The notes: a model not told the origin generated them from the sequence alone. Counted from the stretch's first letter, positions 8,444 to 17,609 are shown. The stretch is DNA of 64,000 nucleotides from Saccharothrix luteola (GCF_020859565.1 NZ_JAJHUO010000034.1:51383-115382); one strand, 5' to 3'. Made by a program: numbers and translations.

Positions 8444-8473
8444 TTGACACTTCTTCGGGGGCGTGGATAGCGT
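8444..8473 (+). promoter_or_regulatory. Sigma-70-like promoter for the DUF1906 operon
   Basis: TTGACA at 8444-8449, then an 18-bp spacer and TAGCGT at 8468-8473. The DUF1906 gene starts about 240 bp downstream, which implies a long 5' leader (8480-8719) with no gene I can support. An in-frame GTG at 8618 gives a 34-residue extension without family character. Confidence 0.45.
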
Positions 8474-8719
8474 CGTTTTCGCTGCCGAGGGGGCGGTGCG
8501 ATGGGGCCGGTGACGTGATTCCGATTTGGTGCTCCTGCTGATTCCCTCAGTGTTCGGTGTGGTGCTGTCCGATATTTCGGGCAACCGATTTTCGAATGCT
8601 TTCCGGGGTCGGAAAAGGTGAAGTCGATCGGGTTGCCGGCGTCCGTCGTCCCGCCGGCGGGAGCGAAGTCGTGCCCGGACAGCGGGTGGCGGACCGAACG
8701 ATCCCGGGGGAGACGGACG

Positions 8720-11017
8720 ATGGCTGATCCGAAGGTGCTCGAAGCCCAACGCTGGGTGAACTCCACCTACGGCTCGGTGCCCGGCTACGAGCGCTGCGCG
8801 GAAACCGGCGTGACCGGCTGGGCGGTCATGTTCTCCCTGACCCGCGCGCTCCAGCACGAACTCGGCATCACGGCCCTTTCCGACGCGTTCGGCCCGACCA
8901 CGTTGGCCAAACTCGCCGAGCGGGGCAACGTCGGCCCCGATTATCCCTATGCGAACATCGTGCGAATCGCGAAGTACGGTCTGTTCTGCAAGGGCTATTC
9001 GGCGGGCGACACGTCGAACGGCGTCTTCGACAACGACCTGTACGAGGCGGTGCGCGACCTCAAGAGCAACATCGGGTTCACCTCCGACGGCCACATCTCG
9101 CCGAAGATCTTCAAGGCGATCCTCAACATGGACGCCTACGTGCTGCTGTCCGGTGGTCGGGTCGCGGTGCGGGAGGTCCAGCGCTGGCTCAACGCCACCT
9201 ACCTCACCAAGTCGACGTTCTTCGTCATCCCGTGCGACGGCCACTACACGCGGGACGTGCAGGTCGCCCTGATGCGGGCCATCCAGTACCAGATCGGCAT
9301 CCCGGAGGACCAGGCCACCGGCCACTTCGGACCGGGCACCCAGAACGGCCTGCGCAACAACACCGCGCGGCCCGGTTCACCGGCGGCCTGGGTGCGGCTG
9401 TTCAGCGCCGCCTGCGTGTTCAACGGCGGTGTGGGCGGTGTGTTCGCCGCGTTCACCTCCGCCTGGGACGCGGCGCTGAGCGACTTCGTGACCAGGTTCC
9501 AGGACTTCTCCGTCCTCACCCGCACCGGTATCGGCGACTACGCCACGTGGGCGCAGCTGCTGGTGTCGACCGGCGACCCGGACCGGCCCGCCGCCGCGAG
9601 CGACACCCGGTTCCACATCAGCGTCGCCCGCGCGCGGGCGCTGAAGGCGGCGGGCTACGAGGTGGTCGGCCGCTACCTTGACGAAGACCCGTGGAGCACG
9701 CTGGACAAGGAGATCCAGCCCGGCGAGCTCGACGCCATCTTCGCCGGCGGCCTGCGCGTGTTCCCCATCTCGCAGTACGCCGCCGACACGGTCGACGACT
9801 TCACCTGGTCCAACGGCTACGACCACGCGCTGCGCGCGCACGACCGGGCCGTCGGCTACGGCTTCAACCGGGGCACGGTGATCTACTTCGCGGTCGACTA
9901 CGACGCCACGGGCGAGCAGATCGCGAGCCACGTCATCCCCTACTTCCAGGGCATCCAGGCCGGTCTGGGCACGCGCGGCAAGCGGTACGTCGCCGGTGTC
10001 TACGGTTCGCGCAACGTGTGCGCGCAGGTCAGCGACCAGGCGTTCGCGCGGTACTCGTTCGTCTCCGGCATGTCGTGGGGCTTCTCCGGCAACCTGGGCT
10101 TCCCGCTGCCCGCGAACTGGTCGTTCAACCAGATCAAGGAGTTCGACTTCGACGCGGGCGGCGACGTCTTCGCGCTCGACCGCGACGTCCGCCGGGGCAA
10201 CGACCCGGGCGTCGGCCGGGAGAACGTCGGCGGCAGCGATTCACCCGTGGACGCCTACCTGCGGTACATCGACGGCCTCTACGCGACCGCGGTGGCCTAC
10301 GGCGGCGACGCGAACCGGCGCGTCATGGAGTACCTGCGCCACCCCACGTACAACGGCGCCTGGTCCGGCTGGCAGACCTTGATCGGCGACGTCGACCAGG
10401 CGTGGATCGACCACGCGCGGACGCACGCCCCGGCCCGGGTCGAGTCCTATGTAGACCCATCGCTCGGCATCACGGTCGATGTCGACCACTTCGGCGCCAC
10501 CGCCAACGCGGTGTACCTCAAGGGGAACGGCGGGCGCGGCGACTTCGGCGGCTGGGCGGGCGACCTGGCCACGTTCTACGGCGAGTGGCGCTCGCACGGC
10601 GAGGAGTACGCCTCGGGGTACGCGTTCTGCGCCGACCGCCTCGCCAAGATCAACGTGCTGTCGTCGTTCCCGCTCAACGACCTCGTCGAGGACGTCGACG
10701 GCTACCTGATCGGCAGCGCGCTGCGCAACGGCGCCCGGATCGACCAGGCGATCCGGGCCCACCTGACCGACGGTCACCGGACCAGGTTCCGGCAGTTCTA
10801 CGCCAACCGCCACGGGGGCACGGTGGCGGGCGTCCGCGACGCCGCCTGGAACGCGCTGGGCGGCAGCACGGCCGACGCGCAGCTCGCCGCGCTCACCGAA
10901 GCGGCGATCCGCCGGACCGGCGGCGTCTGCCTGCTGCCCGCGCAGCTGCCCGCGGCCAAGCTGGAGCCGTTCCTGCAAGGCTATGCGGAGGCGATCGAGA
11001 GGTTGTCGCGCAGCTGA
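8720..11017 (+). CDS. DUF1906 (glycoside-hydrolase-like) peptidoglycan-associated protein
   Basis: A 765-residue protein. The ATG at 8720 was chosen over the upstream GTG at 8618 because family-like sequence begins at MADPKVLEAQRWVNSTYG and GGGGGAG precedes it. Residues about 1-290 hold peptidoglycan-binding-like repeats (EVQRWLNATY, DGHYTRDVQVALMRAIQY, TGHFGPGTQNGLRNN). Residues about 298-500 form the DUF1906 domain (Rv2525c-like TIM barrel): YEVVGRYLDEDPW, VIYFAVDYDAT, YVAGVYGSRNVC, EFDFDAGGDVFALDRD. The C-terminal 250 residues are of unknown type (Y-L-R-Y-I-D-G-L-Y...). No signal peptide is apparent. It probably binds or cleaves cell-wall glycans. It leads an operon with a small membrane protein and a Tat-exported protein. 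Confidence 0.85.
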   Translation: MADPKVLEAQRWVNSTYGSVPGYERCAETGVTGWAVMFSLTRALQHELGITALSDAFGPTTLAKLAERGNVGPDYPYANIVRIAKYGLFCKGYSAGDTSNGVFDNDLYEAVRDLKSNIGFTSDGHISPKIFKAILNMDAYVLLSGGRVAVREVQRWLNATYLTKSTFFVIPCDGHYTRDVQVALMRAIQYQIGIPEDQATGHFGPGTQNGLRNNTARPGSPAAWVRLFSAACVFNGGVGGVFAAFTSAWDAALSDFVTRFQDFSVLTRTGIGDYATWAQLLVSTGDPDRPAAASDTRFHISVARARALKAAGYEVVGRYLDEDPWSTLDKEIQPGELDAIFAGGLRVFPISQYAADTVDDFTWSNGYDHALRAHDRAVGYGFNRGTVIYFAVDYDATGEQIASHVIPYFQGIQAGLGTRGKRYVAGVYGSRNVCAQVSDQAFARYSFVSGMSWGFSGNLGFPLPANWSFNQIKEFDFDAGGDVFALDRDVRRGNDPGVGRENVGGSDSPVDAYLRYIDGLYATAVAYGGDANRRVMEYLRHPTYNGAWSGWQTLIGDVDQAWIDHARTHAPARVESYVDPSLGITVDVDHFGATANAVYLKGNGGRGDFGGWAGDLATFYGEWRSHGEEYASGYAFCADRLAKINVLSSFPLNDLVEDVDGYLIGSALRNGARIDQAIRAHLTDGHRTRFRQFYANRHGGTVAGVRDAAWNALGGSTADAQLAALTEAAIRRTGGVCLLPAQLPAAKLEPFLQGYAEAIERLSRS

Positions 11018-11051
11018 CGGCACGCCCCGCGCGGCGTGCGGGGAGGGATCC

Positions 11052-11381
11052 GTGGGAGTACCGGGAACGGCGCGGCGCTGGGCGGTCGCCGCGTCGTGCG
11101 CGCCGCTCGCGGCGTTCCTGGTGTACGCCTGGGGTGCGATCCACCTGTACACGCCGGACGTCCGGGAGACGTGCGACCTGGAGCACGGCGGGTGGGACCC
11201 GGCCCACGGGCAGGTGACCTACTTCCCGCTGTCCCGCAGGTGCAACGCCTACCAGGACCTGGTGCCCGCCTACGTCAACCCGACGGTGGTCGTGCTGCTC
11301 GTCGCGGCTGCGCTGTTCGCGTGCCTGGCCGTCGCCGCCCGCCGAAACCCCCGATCCCGCAGATTCCCCGAGGAGCAGTGA
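11052..11381 (+). CDS. Small two-helix membrane protein
   Basis: A 109-residue protein from GTG 11052, preceded by GGGAGGGATCC. There are two hydrophobic helices (about residues 9-29 and 75-98). They flank a polar loop containing two cysteines (ETCDLEHGG and RRCNAYQDL) that could form an extracytoplasmic disulfide. It lies 34 bases after the DUF1906 gene and 6 bases before the Tat-substrate gene, so all three are likely cotranscribed. Its size and topology resemble a holin or accessory membrane anchor, but no family is recognised. Confidence 0.75.
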   Translation: MGVPGTARRWAVAASCAPLAAFLVYAWGAIHLYTPDVRETCDLEHGGWDPAHGQVTYFPLSRRCNAYQDLVPAYVNPTVVVLLVAAALFACLAVAARRNPRSRRFPEEQ

Positions 11382-11387
11382 GCCACC

Positions 11388-12038
11388 ATGAACGAACCCG
11401 ACGTGAACCGGCTCGGGCGTCGCCGGTTCCTCGCCGTCACCGGCAGCCTCGCGGTCGCCGCTTCGGTCGGCCTGGCCGTGCCGCCCGCGGCCTCCGCCGC
11501 CCCGCCCGCCAACCCCTTTGCCCGCCCGGACGACCTCGCCACGTACCCGGTCGAGGGCTCCAACGCGTCCGTGACGCTGCTGTCCGGGCCGTCCGCCGTC
11601 GTGCTGCTGCACGTCGCCCGGCGGTTCCACTACGAGGTGGGCACGCTGGGGGCCGACGACATCACCGGCTACGCCGAACCGCCGGCCGGCACGCCGTTCG
11701 CCGCGGACTACCGCTCCGGGACCGCCATCGCCATCCGGCCCGCGAGCTACCCGGCAGGTGCGACCGGCGGCTTGTTCCCGCACGAGGTGGCGATCGTCCG
11801 GGACGTCCTCGCCGAGTGCGAGGGCGTGGTCCGCTGGGGCGGTGATTCGCGGAAGACCCCGAAGGAGGGCCACTTCCGGGTCGACGTGAAGCCCGACGAC
11901 CCGGCGCTGGCCCGGGTCGCGGGGAAGATCGGCGGCTGGACGGCCGCACCCGACCGCGGCGCGCCCGCCGACCCCTTCACGCCGGGACGTCGTCAGGCGG
12001 CGGAGCGGTTGGCGGAACGGCAGATCGCCACGGGCTGA
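11388..12038 (+). CDS. Tat-exported protein with M15 peptidase-like features
   Basis: A 216-residue protein with a twin-arginine signal (RLGRRRFLAVTGSLAVAASVGLA, cleavage near ASAA). The mature part contains DYRSGTAIAIRP, then FPHEVAIVRDVLAECEGVVRWGGD and EGHFRVDV. This order recalls M15-type D-Ala-D-Ala peptidases (GxAxD, WGGDW, HFE). The zinc-binding Asp position is Ala and the first His is not evident, so it may be a non-catalytic relative that binds peptidoglycan. It ends an operon with the DUF1906 and small membrane proteins. The M15 relation is tentative. Confidence 0.7.
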   Translation: MNEPDVNRLGRRRFLAVTGSLAVAASVGLAVPPAASAAPPANPFARPDDLATYPVEGSNASVTLLSGPSAVVLLHVARRFHYEVGTLGADDITGYAEPPAGTPFAADYRSGTAIAIRPASYPAGATGGLFPHEVAIVRDVLAECEGVVRWGGDSRKTPKEGHFRVDVKPDDPALARVAGKIGGWTAAPDRGAPADPFTPGRRQAAERLAERQIATG

Positions 12039-12114
12039 CGGACCACCCACCCCGCGGACTCACCTCGACGCGACTGGTCGGCCGAGGCTGGGGCGTGACC
12101 AACCGTTCAGGCGG

Positions 12115-12147
12115 ACGGGGGTTCCGGGATGGCCCCGGAACCCCCGT
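12115..12147. terminator. Bidirectional hairpin terminator
   Basis: A 14-bp perfect stem (ACGGGGGTTCCGGG at 12115-12128, its complement at 12134-12147) with a 5-nt loop lies between the converging Tat-protein and GH6 genes. There is no long T-run, which is usual in high-GC actinomycetes. Confidence 0.75.
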
Positions 12148-12156
12148 CGCGTCGGC

Positions 12157-13539
12157 TCAGAGCCGCGGGTGGGCGTTGGCGATCAGTTGGCGGAACTGGG
12201 CGGAGAACCAGTGGCCCGACAGCGGGGCGTTGGCGAGCGCGCCGGACATGTTGTTGCCGTTGCGGGCGTTGCCGGTGTACGTGGGGTCGCACATCCGGTC
12301 GAAGCCCTTGCCCTCGTTGTTCGGGATCTCCCGGCTCGCGCCGTCGGACTCGCCCGGCGGCTTGGCCCACACGTAGGCGTCGATGCCGGCGGCCGGGCTC
12401 GCCTTCGGCCGCTCGCCGATGCCCGCGCCGGACTGGTTGCACCAGTTGCCGAGGTGGATGCGCCGGTCGTACCGACCGCCGTTGACGTACGCGTCCACGC
12501 TCGTCGTCGGACCCTTCGCGGTCGGGCGCTGGGAACCGCCCCAGCCGTTGCGCGAGGTGTCGATCAGCATGCCGATGTTCGACGGGAATCCGGCGCTGAT
12601 CAATTGCGTGCGGAACGCCTGGGCGAACGACAGTTCATCCACGTAGCGGTTCCAGTCCACCCACTTCGACTGGCGCACGGAAGTGCCGTTCACGGTGTCG
12701 TTGATCGTGAAGTGGTCTTCTTTCAGCACGCCGTAGTTGGCCGTGTTCGCGATGAAACCGGTCACGTTGTTCACCGTGCTGCCCGACGCGCGGGCGGCTT
12801 GGGCGAACAGCGTCGCGGAGGTGCCGAAGTTGTCGTCCCACCCGATCCAGCCGTGGTGGGCGGCGTCGATGTAGTTGTAGACGTTGCCGATCGCGCCGAG
12901 CTTCGCCAGCGCGTACCCGACGCCGTTGACGTAGTTGCCGTTCTGCAGCATCCGGTCGCACATGGCGGTGGCGGTCGGGCGGCTGCCGACGTTCGTCACC
13001 AGGTTGGGCAGCGAGTCGATCTCGATGATCGTCACGATGCGCAGGTTCGCGTACTTCGACTCGCCCATGATCGCGGCGATCGGGTCGATGTACTCGGACT
13101 TGTAGCGCGGCAGGTCGTCCGGACCCAGCTCGCCGTTGGACGCGAGCGCGGCGCAGTCGCGGCCGGGCAGGTTGTAGATGACGAACTGCACCACCATCGT
13201 GCGCCCGGCCGCCTGGCTCAGGGCGTTGTCCAGGTGGGCGCGCAGGCCGCGGGCGCCGGTGGTGCCGTTGATCGCGGCGATCCGGTCCATCCAGACGAAC
13301 GTCGGCTGGTTGGCGATGGCCGACCCGCCGTCGGCCCGCGCCTTCGCGGACCAGTCCGGGTTCACGTACACCGACGCGCCGGCGTACGGGTTGTCCACGC
13401 GCGCCGCGGCGGTCACGTCGGCGGACGCCGGGCCCGTCCCGAGCGCCATGGCCGCGGCGAACGCGAACGCCGCCGCCGCCGCGAACCCGCGACGTGCCCG
13501 CCGCCTGCCGGTCAGGCCTGGTGATGACTTCAGTGGCAT
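12157..13539 (-). CDS. Secreted GH6 cellobiohydrolase/endoglucanase
   Basis: The protein has 460 residues. The signal peptide is long and Arg-rich (RRRARRGFAAAAAFAFAAAMALG... to ASADV); it may use Sec or Tat. The catalytic GH6 domain shows the family signature VIYNLPGRDCAALASNGE, with the catalytic acid Asp, then HHGWIGWDDNFG and GMLIDTSRNGWGG with the second active-site Asp. It has no carbohydrate-binding module, so it is a bare catalytic enzyme acting on cellulose outside the cell. A CebR-like operator lies 49 bp upstream, indicating induction by cello-oligosaccharides. The gene is monocistronic and ends at a strong hairpin. Confidence 0.93.
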   Translation of the reverse strand: MPLKSSPGLTGRRRARRGFAAAAAFAFAAAMALGTGPASADVTAAARVDNPYAGASVYVNPDWSAKARADGGSAIANQPTFVWMDRIAAINGTTGARGLRAHLDNALSQAAGRTMVVQFVIYNLPGRDCAALASNGELGPDDLPRYKSEYIDPIAAIMGESKYANLRIVTIIEIDSLPNLVTNVGSRPTATAMCDRMLQNGNYVNGVGYALAKLGAIGNVYNYIDAAHHGWIGWDDNFGTSATLFAQAARASGSTVNNVTGFIANTANYGVLKEDHFTINDTVNGTSVRQSKWVDWNRYVDELSFAQAFRTQLISAGFPSNIGMLIDTSRNGWGGSQRPTAKGPTTSVDAYVNGGRYDRRIHLGNWCNQSGAGIGERPKASPAAGIDAYVWAKPPGESDGASREIPNNEGKGFDRMCDPTYTGNARNGNNMSGALANAPLSGHWFSAQFRQLIANAHPRL

Positions 13540-13587
13540 CTTCGGCTCCCTGGTCGGATGATCGCAAACAGGTGGCGGCGGGATTTA

Positions 13588-13601
13588 TGGGAACGCTTCC
13601 A
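13588..13601. promoter_or_regulatory. CebR-like operator upstream of GH6 cellulase
   Basis: TGGGAACGCTTCCA at 13588-13601 is palindromic and differs by two symmetric bases from the CebR consensus TGGGAGCGCTCCCA known from actinomycete cellulase genes. Its position just upstream of the cellulase ATG fits repression relieved by cellobiose or cellotriose. Confidence 0.8.
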
Positions 13602-13727
13602 GAAATCGGACGCTAGCAGGGAAGTGACGTGCGGTGAAGAGCTTTAACGTTCAATGGATTTGTTTTCGGTTATTCCAGATCGCTCGGAAGTGTGAGCGGT
13701 GTGTGCGCCTTCTCCGCTATTCGACCG

Positions 13728-13753
13728 CATTCGACTTCGAATGGTTTCGAATG
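13728..13753. repeat. TTCGAATG repeats upstream of serine hydrolase gene
   Basis: CATTCGA (13728-13734) and TCGAATG (13737-13743) form a 16-bp interrupted palindrome, and another TTTCGAATG follows at 13745-13753. The surrounding 13602-13823 stretch is unusually AT-rich and contains no gene I can support. It may be a promoter/operator for the downstream beta-lactamase-like gene. Confidence 0.35.
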
Positions 13754-13823
13754 ACGGGATCGTCGTGTTCCGGCGCAGTCGGTCGCGACCCGGCCCGGTC
13801 GCGCGCAGGACGCGCGAGCGACT

Positions 13824-14786
13824 GTGAGGTTGCCTCGACTTCCGGTCAACATTTCGCCGCGCCACCGGCGTTCAAGGGGTGTGGACAGAGCGCAGGGCGG
13901 GTTGGTGGCGTTGTGCGTCGGTGCGGTGGCGGCGATGGTCGTCACCGGTCTGGCCCAGGGCGAGGACGTCTCGCCGCGGGCCGGAGCCGAGGTGTTGTCG
14001 GTGGCGGTCACGGTCGGCGTGCCGGGCACGACCGTGACCTCGCCCGAGGTGACGGCGTGGGTCGAGCCGACCCCCGAGCCCACGCCGATCCCGGAGCCAG
14101 AGCCCATGCCGGAGCCGGAGCCGGAGCCGGTGAGCTTGGCCGAGCTCACGCCGTCGGTGCGTCGCGGTGTCCTGGTGCACGACCTGCGCACGGGCGCGGA
14201 GCTGTTCGCCGAACGCCCCGACCAGCCGTTCCCGACGGCGTCCGTGGTGAAGCTGCTGATCGCGCTCGACGCGCTGGACCGCGGCGCGGCGCCGGCCCGT
14301 GACGTGGCCCGGATGATCGCCACCAGCGACGACGACATCGCCAACCGCCTGTGGCGCACGTCGATCCCGCGCCGCTGGGCGGAGGAGATCGGGCTGCCGG
14401 GCCTGTCGCCGCCGGCCGACCCGAACCAGTGGGGCGACACCCGGATGACCGCGCGCGACGTCGTCGCCGTCTACCGGTACGTGCTGCGATCGCGGCACGC
14501 CGGGGTGATCGTGCCCGCGCTGGAGGGCGCGACGCCGACCGGTGCGGACGGTTTCGACCAGACCTTCGGCATCCCCGACGCGGTCGGCGCGCACCAGTGG
14601 GGCGTGAAGCAGGGCTGGGCGTGCTGCTACGACGGCCTGCGGGTGCTCAACACCACCGGTGTGGTCGACCGCCGTTACGTCGTCGCCGTGCTGACCGGGC
14701 ACGACAGCGCCACCGGGTACCCGAGGGCCGCCGCGCTGGTCACCGACCTGGTCGCCGCCCTCACCCCGCTGTTCGCCACGTCCTGA
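13824..14786 (+). CDS. Beta-lactamase-like serine hydrolase, membrane-anchored or secreted
   Basis: The protein has 320 residues from GTG 13824 (GTG 13881 is possible). A basic N-terminus is followed by one hydrophobic segment (GGLVALCVGAVAAMVVTGLA), then a Pro/Glu-rich spacer (PTPEPTPIPEPEPMPEPEPE) that probably crosses the wall. The catalytic domain has the SxxK motif in TASVVKLL, an SDD triad in ATSDDDIANRLW where class A enzymes have SDN, and KQG near VKQGWACCYDG in the KTG position. Small actinobacterial proteins of this type are beta-lactamase-fold hydrolases of unclear substrate, possibly peptidoglycan-related. Confidence 0.82.
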   Translation: MRLPRLPVNISPRHRRSRGVDRAQGGLVALCVGAVAAMVVTGLAQGEDVSPRAGAEVLSVAVTVGVPGTTVTSPEVTAWVEPTPEPTPIPEPEPMPEPEPEPVSLAELTPSVRRGVLVHDLRTGAELFAERPDQPFPTASVVKLLIALDALDRGAAPARDVARMIATSDDDIANRLWRTSIPRRWAEEIGLPGLSPPADPNQWGDTRMTARDVVAVYRYVLRSRHAGVIVPALEGATPTGADGFDQTFGIPDAVGAHQWGVKQGWACCYDGLRVLNTTGVVDRRYVVAVLTGHDSATGYPRAAALVTDLVAALTPLFATS

Positions 14787-14804
14787 CCGCGCACGCGGGT
14801 CCCG

Positions 14805-16220
14805 CTACCGAGTCGGACCCGGCGCAGGCGTCGCGACCGTGGACAGGGCCACCGCGGTGACCCAGGGCAGGGCCAGCAGGAGGCTGCCGAGCACGTCGGT
14901 GGGGTAGTGGACGCCCGTGTAGAGGCGTTGCGCGGCGACCACCACCGGTATCGCCAGGGCCACCGCCACCACCGCCCACCGCCACCACTTCCGCGTGCCG
15001 CGCAGGACCAGGACGGCCACCGTCGTGCCGAGGACCAACGACGCGGCGACGTGACCGGACGGGAAGCTCGACGTGGGCGGCAGGTCGTCGGGGAGCTTGG
15101 CCGCCGGCCGGGCGCGGTCGACGATCGCGGTGGTGATCAGGAACAGCGTGACCTCGCCCAGCATCCCCAGCGAGACCAGCAGCACGGGCCGCCAGGAGCG
15201 CGTCCTGGCCAACGCGAGCACGCAGACGACCACCGCGGCCCCGATCACCGGCCACGTGCCGCTGAAGGTCTCGACGTCGTCCATCACCGCGTTCCAGCCG
15301 GGGACGCGGCGCTCGGCGATCCACTCGACGACGGCCCGGTCCCACGCGGTCGGCACGTCCGGCCCGGCGGCGGTCAGCCACGAGCCGAGGGCGGACAACG
15401 CGCCGAGCAGCAGGCCCCACGCGACCAGCAGCCGGGCCGCCACGAGCCGGACGTCGGGCGGCACCCGGACCCGGCGTCCGGAGACGGGCCGGAGGTCGTC
15501 CGCCGCTTCCGGCGCCAAACCACGGGCCAGCGGCACGTCCGGCAACCCTTCGTCACGCCGCCACCGGCGGAACACCTCGGTGGTCAGGGCCAGCCACACC
15601 AGGCCGAGCAGCCACCCGCCGAGCACGTCGGTGGCGAAGTGCACGCCGAGCGCGACCCTCGTGAAGCCGACCACCAGCACGACCGCGACCACCAGCGGGG
15701 CCAGCACGCGACGGGCCCGCCCGACGGACGCGAACACCAGCAGCAGCACGCCGTACGTCACGGTGGCGCCCAGCGTGTGACCGCTGGGGAAGCTCCAGCC
15801 CGGAGCGGTGGCCAGTTCGACGTCCACCAGCGGGCGCAGCCGCTCGACCAGGTCCTTCACCACCACCCCCAGCAACCCGCCACCGAGCGCCGTGACGACC
15901 ACGTGCGCCGCCACCCACGGCCGTCGGCGCAGGAGCAGCCAAGCCGCCGCCAGCGCGGTGACCCCGGTGAGCGTCGCCGTGTCACCGAGCCGCGTGAGCC
16001 CGGCCATCGCCGCGACGAGACCTCCCGACCCGCCGACCCACCGCGTGAGCCCGTCCGAGATCGCCTGGTCGACCTCGCGCACGGGCGCCCACTCCGCCCA
16101 CACGGACACCATGACCACCGCGAACGCGACACCGGCCGCGGCAGCCGCCACCCACGACGCCGCGCTCCGCACCGCGAACCGCTCGACGACCACCACCTGC
16201 CGCGCCTCACGTGTCGTCAT
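14805..16220 (-). CDS. Twin-PAP2-domain membrane phosphatase
   Basis: The ATG at 16220 starts a 471-residue integral membrane protein; the frame remains open upstream only as a mirror of the cyclase gene. Two complete PAP2 units are fused. Unit 1 has KDLVERLRP, FPSGHTLGA and RVALGVHFATD (KX6RP, PSGH and RX5HX3D motifs). Unit 2 has DRARP without the leading Lys, FPSGHVAAS and RLYTGVHYPTD. Each unit has about six hydrophobic helices. Such enzymes dephosphorylate lipid phosphates such as phosphatidic acid or undecaprenyl pyrophosphate at the outer membrane face. The tandem arrangement is uncommon, and the missing Lys may weaken unit 2. Confidence 0.88.
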   Translation of the reverse strand: MTTREARQVVVVERFAVRSAASWVAAAAAGVAFAVVMVSVWAEWAPVREVDQAISDGLTRWVGGSGGLVAAMAGLTRLGDTATLTGVTALAAAWLLLRRRPWVAAHVVVTALGGGLLGVVVKDLVERLRPLVDVELATAPGWSFPSGHTLGATVTYGVLLLVFASVGRARRVLAPLVVAVVLVVGFTRVALGVHFATDVLGGWLLGLVWLALTTEVFRRWRRDEGLPDVPLARGLAPEAADDLRPVSGRRVRVPPDVRLVAARLLVAWGLLLGALSALGSWLTAAGPDVPTAWDRAVVEWIAERRVPGWNAVMDDVETFSGTWPVIGAAVVVCVLALARTRSWRPVLLVSLGMLGEVTLFLITTAIVDRARPAAKLPDDLPPTSSFPSGHVAASLVLGTTVAVLVLRGTRKWWRWAVVAVALAIPVVVAAQRLYTGVHYPTDVLGSLLLALPWVTAVALSTVATPAPGPTR

Positions 16221-16373
16221 CACCGAAGTGGTGTGCCCAAATGGATCAACGGGCAATCCTCGGAGCAAGGTGCCGGCCGCACGGGATCGTTCACGCAGAG
16301 AGGTGACGCCCGTTGCGGTCCACCCGTGCGTTCGATAGGGCTGAGGGGTTGCCCACCGCCGAAGGAGCGCCGA

Positions 16374-17609
16374 GTGAACCCGGACCTGCTGCGCAACTAC
16401 CTCGCCGAGCACCGCTTCGGACGCCGTGACGTGCTCAAGCTGGCCGGTGCGGCCGGTGCCGCCGGCCTGGTGGGCGCTCCCGCCGCAGCCACTCCCGCCG
16501 AGACCGGCCGGCTCGACGACACGCCGTTCGACTACGCCGACCCGGCGAACCTGGCCGACTGGGCGCCGAGCCGGTACGGGCCCGACGACCAGCGCGGCAC
16601 GTTCAACGAGGTCACCCCGGCCAAGACCGCCGCCGCGCTCGGCCTGCTGCGCGCGCACCGCGAGGTCACCACCTACAACCTCGGCGAGCTGCTGTGGAAC
16701 GGCTTCCCGGCCTTCAGCACCGACCCGCGCCGCACGTACGAGCAGCGGCTCACGATCCGGGGTTACCCGCCGCCACCGGGTTTCGCCGAGCAGGGCGGTG
16801 TCCTCGTCCAGCTGGAACCGTTGGGCGGCAACAGGTTGAGCCTGCACGAGGAGCGGTTCGAGGCGGAGTTCTCGCCCCGGCACCCCAAACCGCTCGCCGC
16901 GACGTACCAGATCGGCAGCCAGCTCGACAACCTCAACCACATCGGCGCGTCCGACCTGTTCTACAACGGCCTGCGCGGGTCCGACATCGCCCGCGGCCAC
17001 GGCACCGTGCGGCTCGGCGCCGAGCACATGGGCCCGGTGGTCACCCGGGGCGTGCTGCTGGACGTGCTCGGGGTGAAGCTCGCCCGCGACCGCGTCGAGG
17101 ACCTGGCCGAACCCGCGAGCAACGGCCGGCCGCTGCTGCGCGAGAACTACCGGATCACCTTGGAGGACATCCGCGACGCCATGGAGTTCGGCGGCGTGCG
17201 CCACCTGGAGCCCGGTGACGTCGTGCTCTTCCGCACCGGCTGGAACCAGCTGCTGGCCCGCCGCGACCCGGCCGACATCGCGCGCTGGGAGGGCGCACGC
17301 GGGCTGCCCGGCATCTACCTGCGCGAGGCGCGTTGGCTGGCCCGCTCCCGGCCCGCGATCGTCGGCAGCGACACGTGGGCCCTGGAAGTGCTGGGCAACC
17401 CGGTCAACGACGACGGCACGGCGTTCCCCGTGCACCAGGAACTGCTGATGCGCCACGGCATCCGCATCGGCGAGTCCTACGTCCTGGACCGGCTCGCCGC
17501 CGACCGCGTGCACGAGTTCGTCTTCATCGTGACACCGCAGTACGCCGAGGGCGCCACGGCGGGCAACACACCACCCGCCGCGCTGGGGCACCCCCGGCGT
17601 CGGCTGTGA
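16374..17609 (+). CDS. Cyclase-family (kynurenine formamidase-like) protein
   Basis: A 411-residue protein starts at GTG 16374 with GAAGGAG at 16361-16367. It begins FGRRDVLKLAGAAGAAGLVG, a Tat-type leader. The body matches the cyclase/formamidase superfamily: DQRGTFNEVTP, then TYQIGSQLDNLNHIGASD, where canonical enzymes have HxGTHxDxPxH. The Asp and last His are kept but the early His are replaced (Q-L-D), a variant also seen in other members. GDVVLFRTGWNQLLARR and the final HEFVFIVTPQ are also family-like. It may hydrolyse a cyclic amide or ester; the substrate is unknown. It is divergent from the PAP2 gene. Confidence 0.82.
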   Translation: MNPDLLRNYLAEHRFGRRDVLKLAGAAGAAGLVGAPAAATPAETGRLDDTPFDYADPANLADWAPSRYGPDDQRGTFNEVTPAKTAAALGLLRAHREVTTYNLGELLWNGFPAFSTDPRRTYEQRLTIRGYPPPPGFAEQGGVLVQLEPLGGNRLSLHEERFEAEFSPRHPKPLAATYQIGSQLDNLNHIGASDLFYNGLRGSDIARGHGTVRLGAEHMGPVVTRGVLLDVLGVKLARDRVEDLAEPASNGRPLLRENYRITLEDIRDAMEFGGVRHLEPGDVVLFRTGWNQLLARRDPADIARWEGARGLPGIYLREARWLARSRPAIVGSDTWALEVLGNPVNDDGTAFPVHQELLMRHGIRIGESYVLDRLAADRVHEFVFIVTPQYAEGATAGNTPPAALGHPRRRL

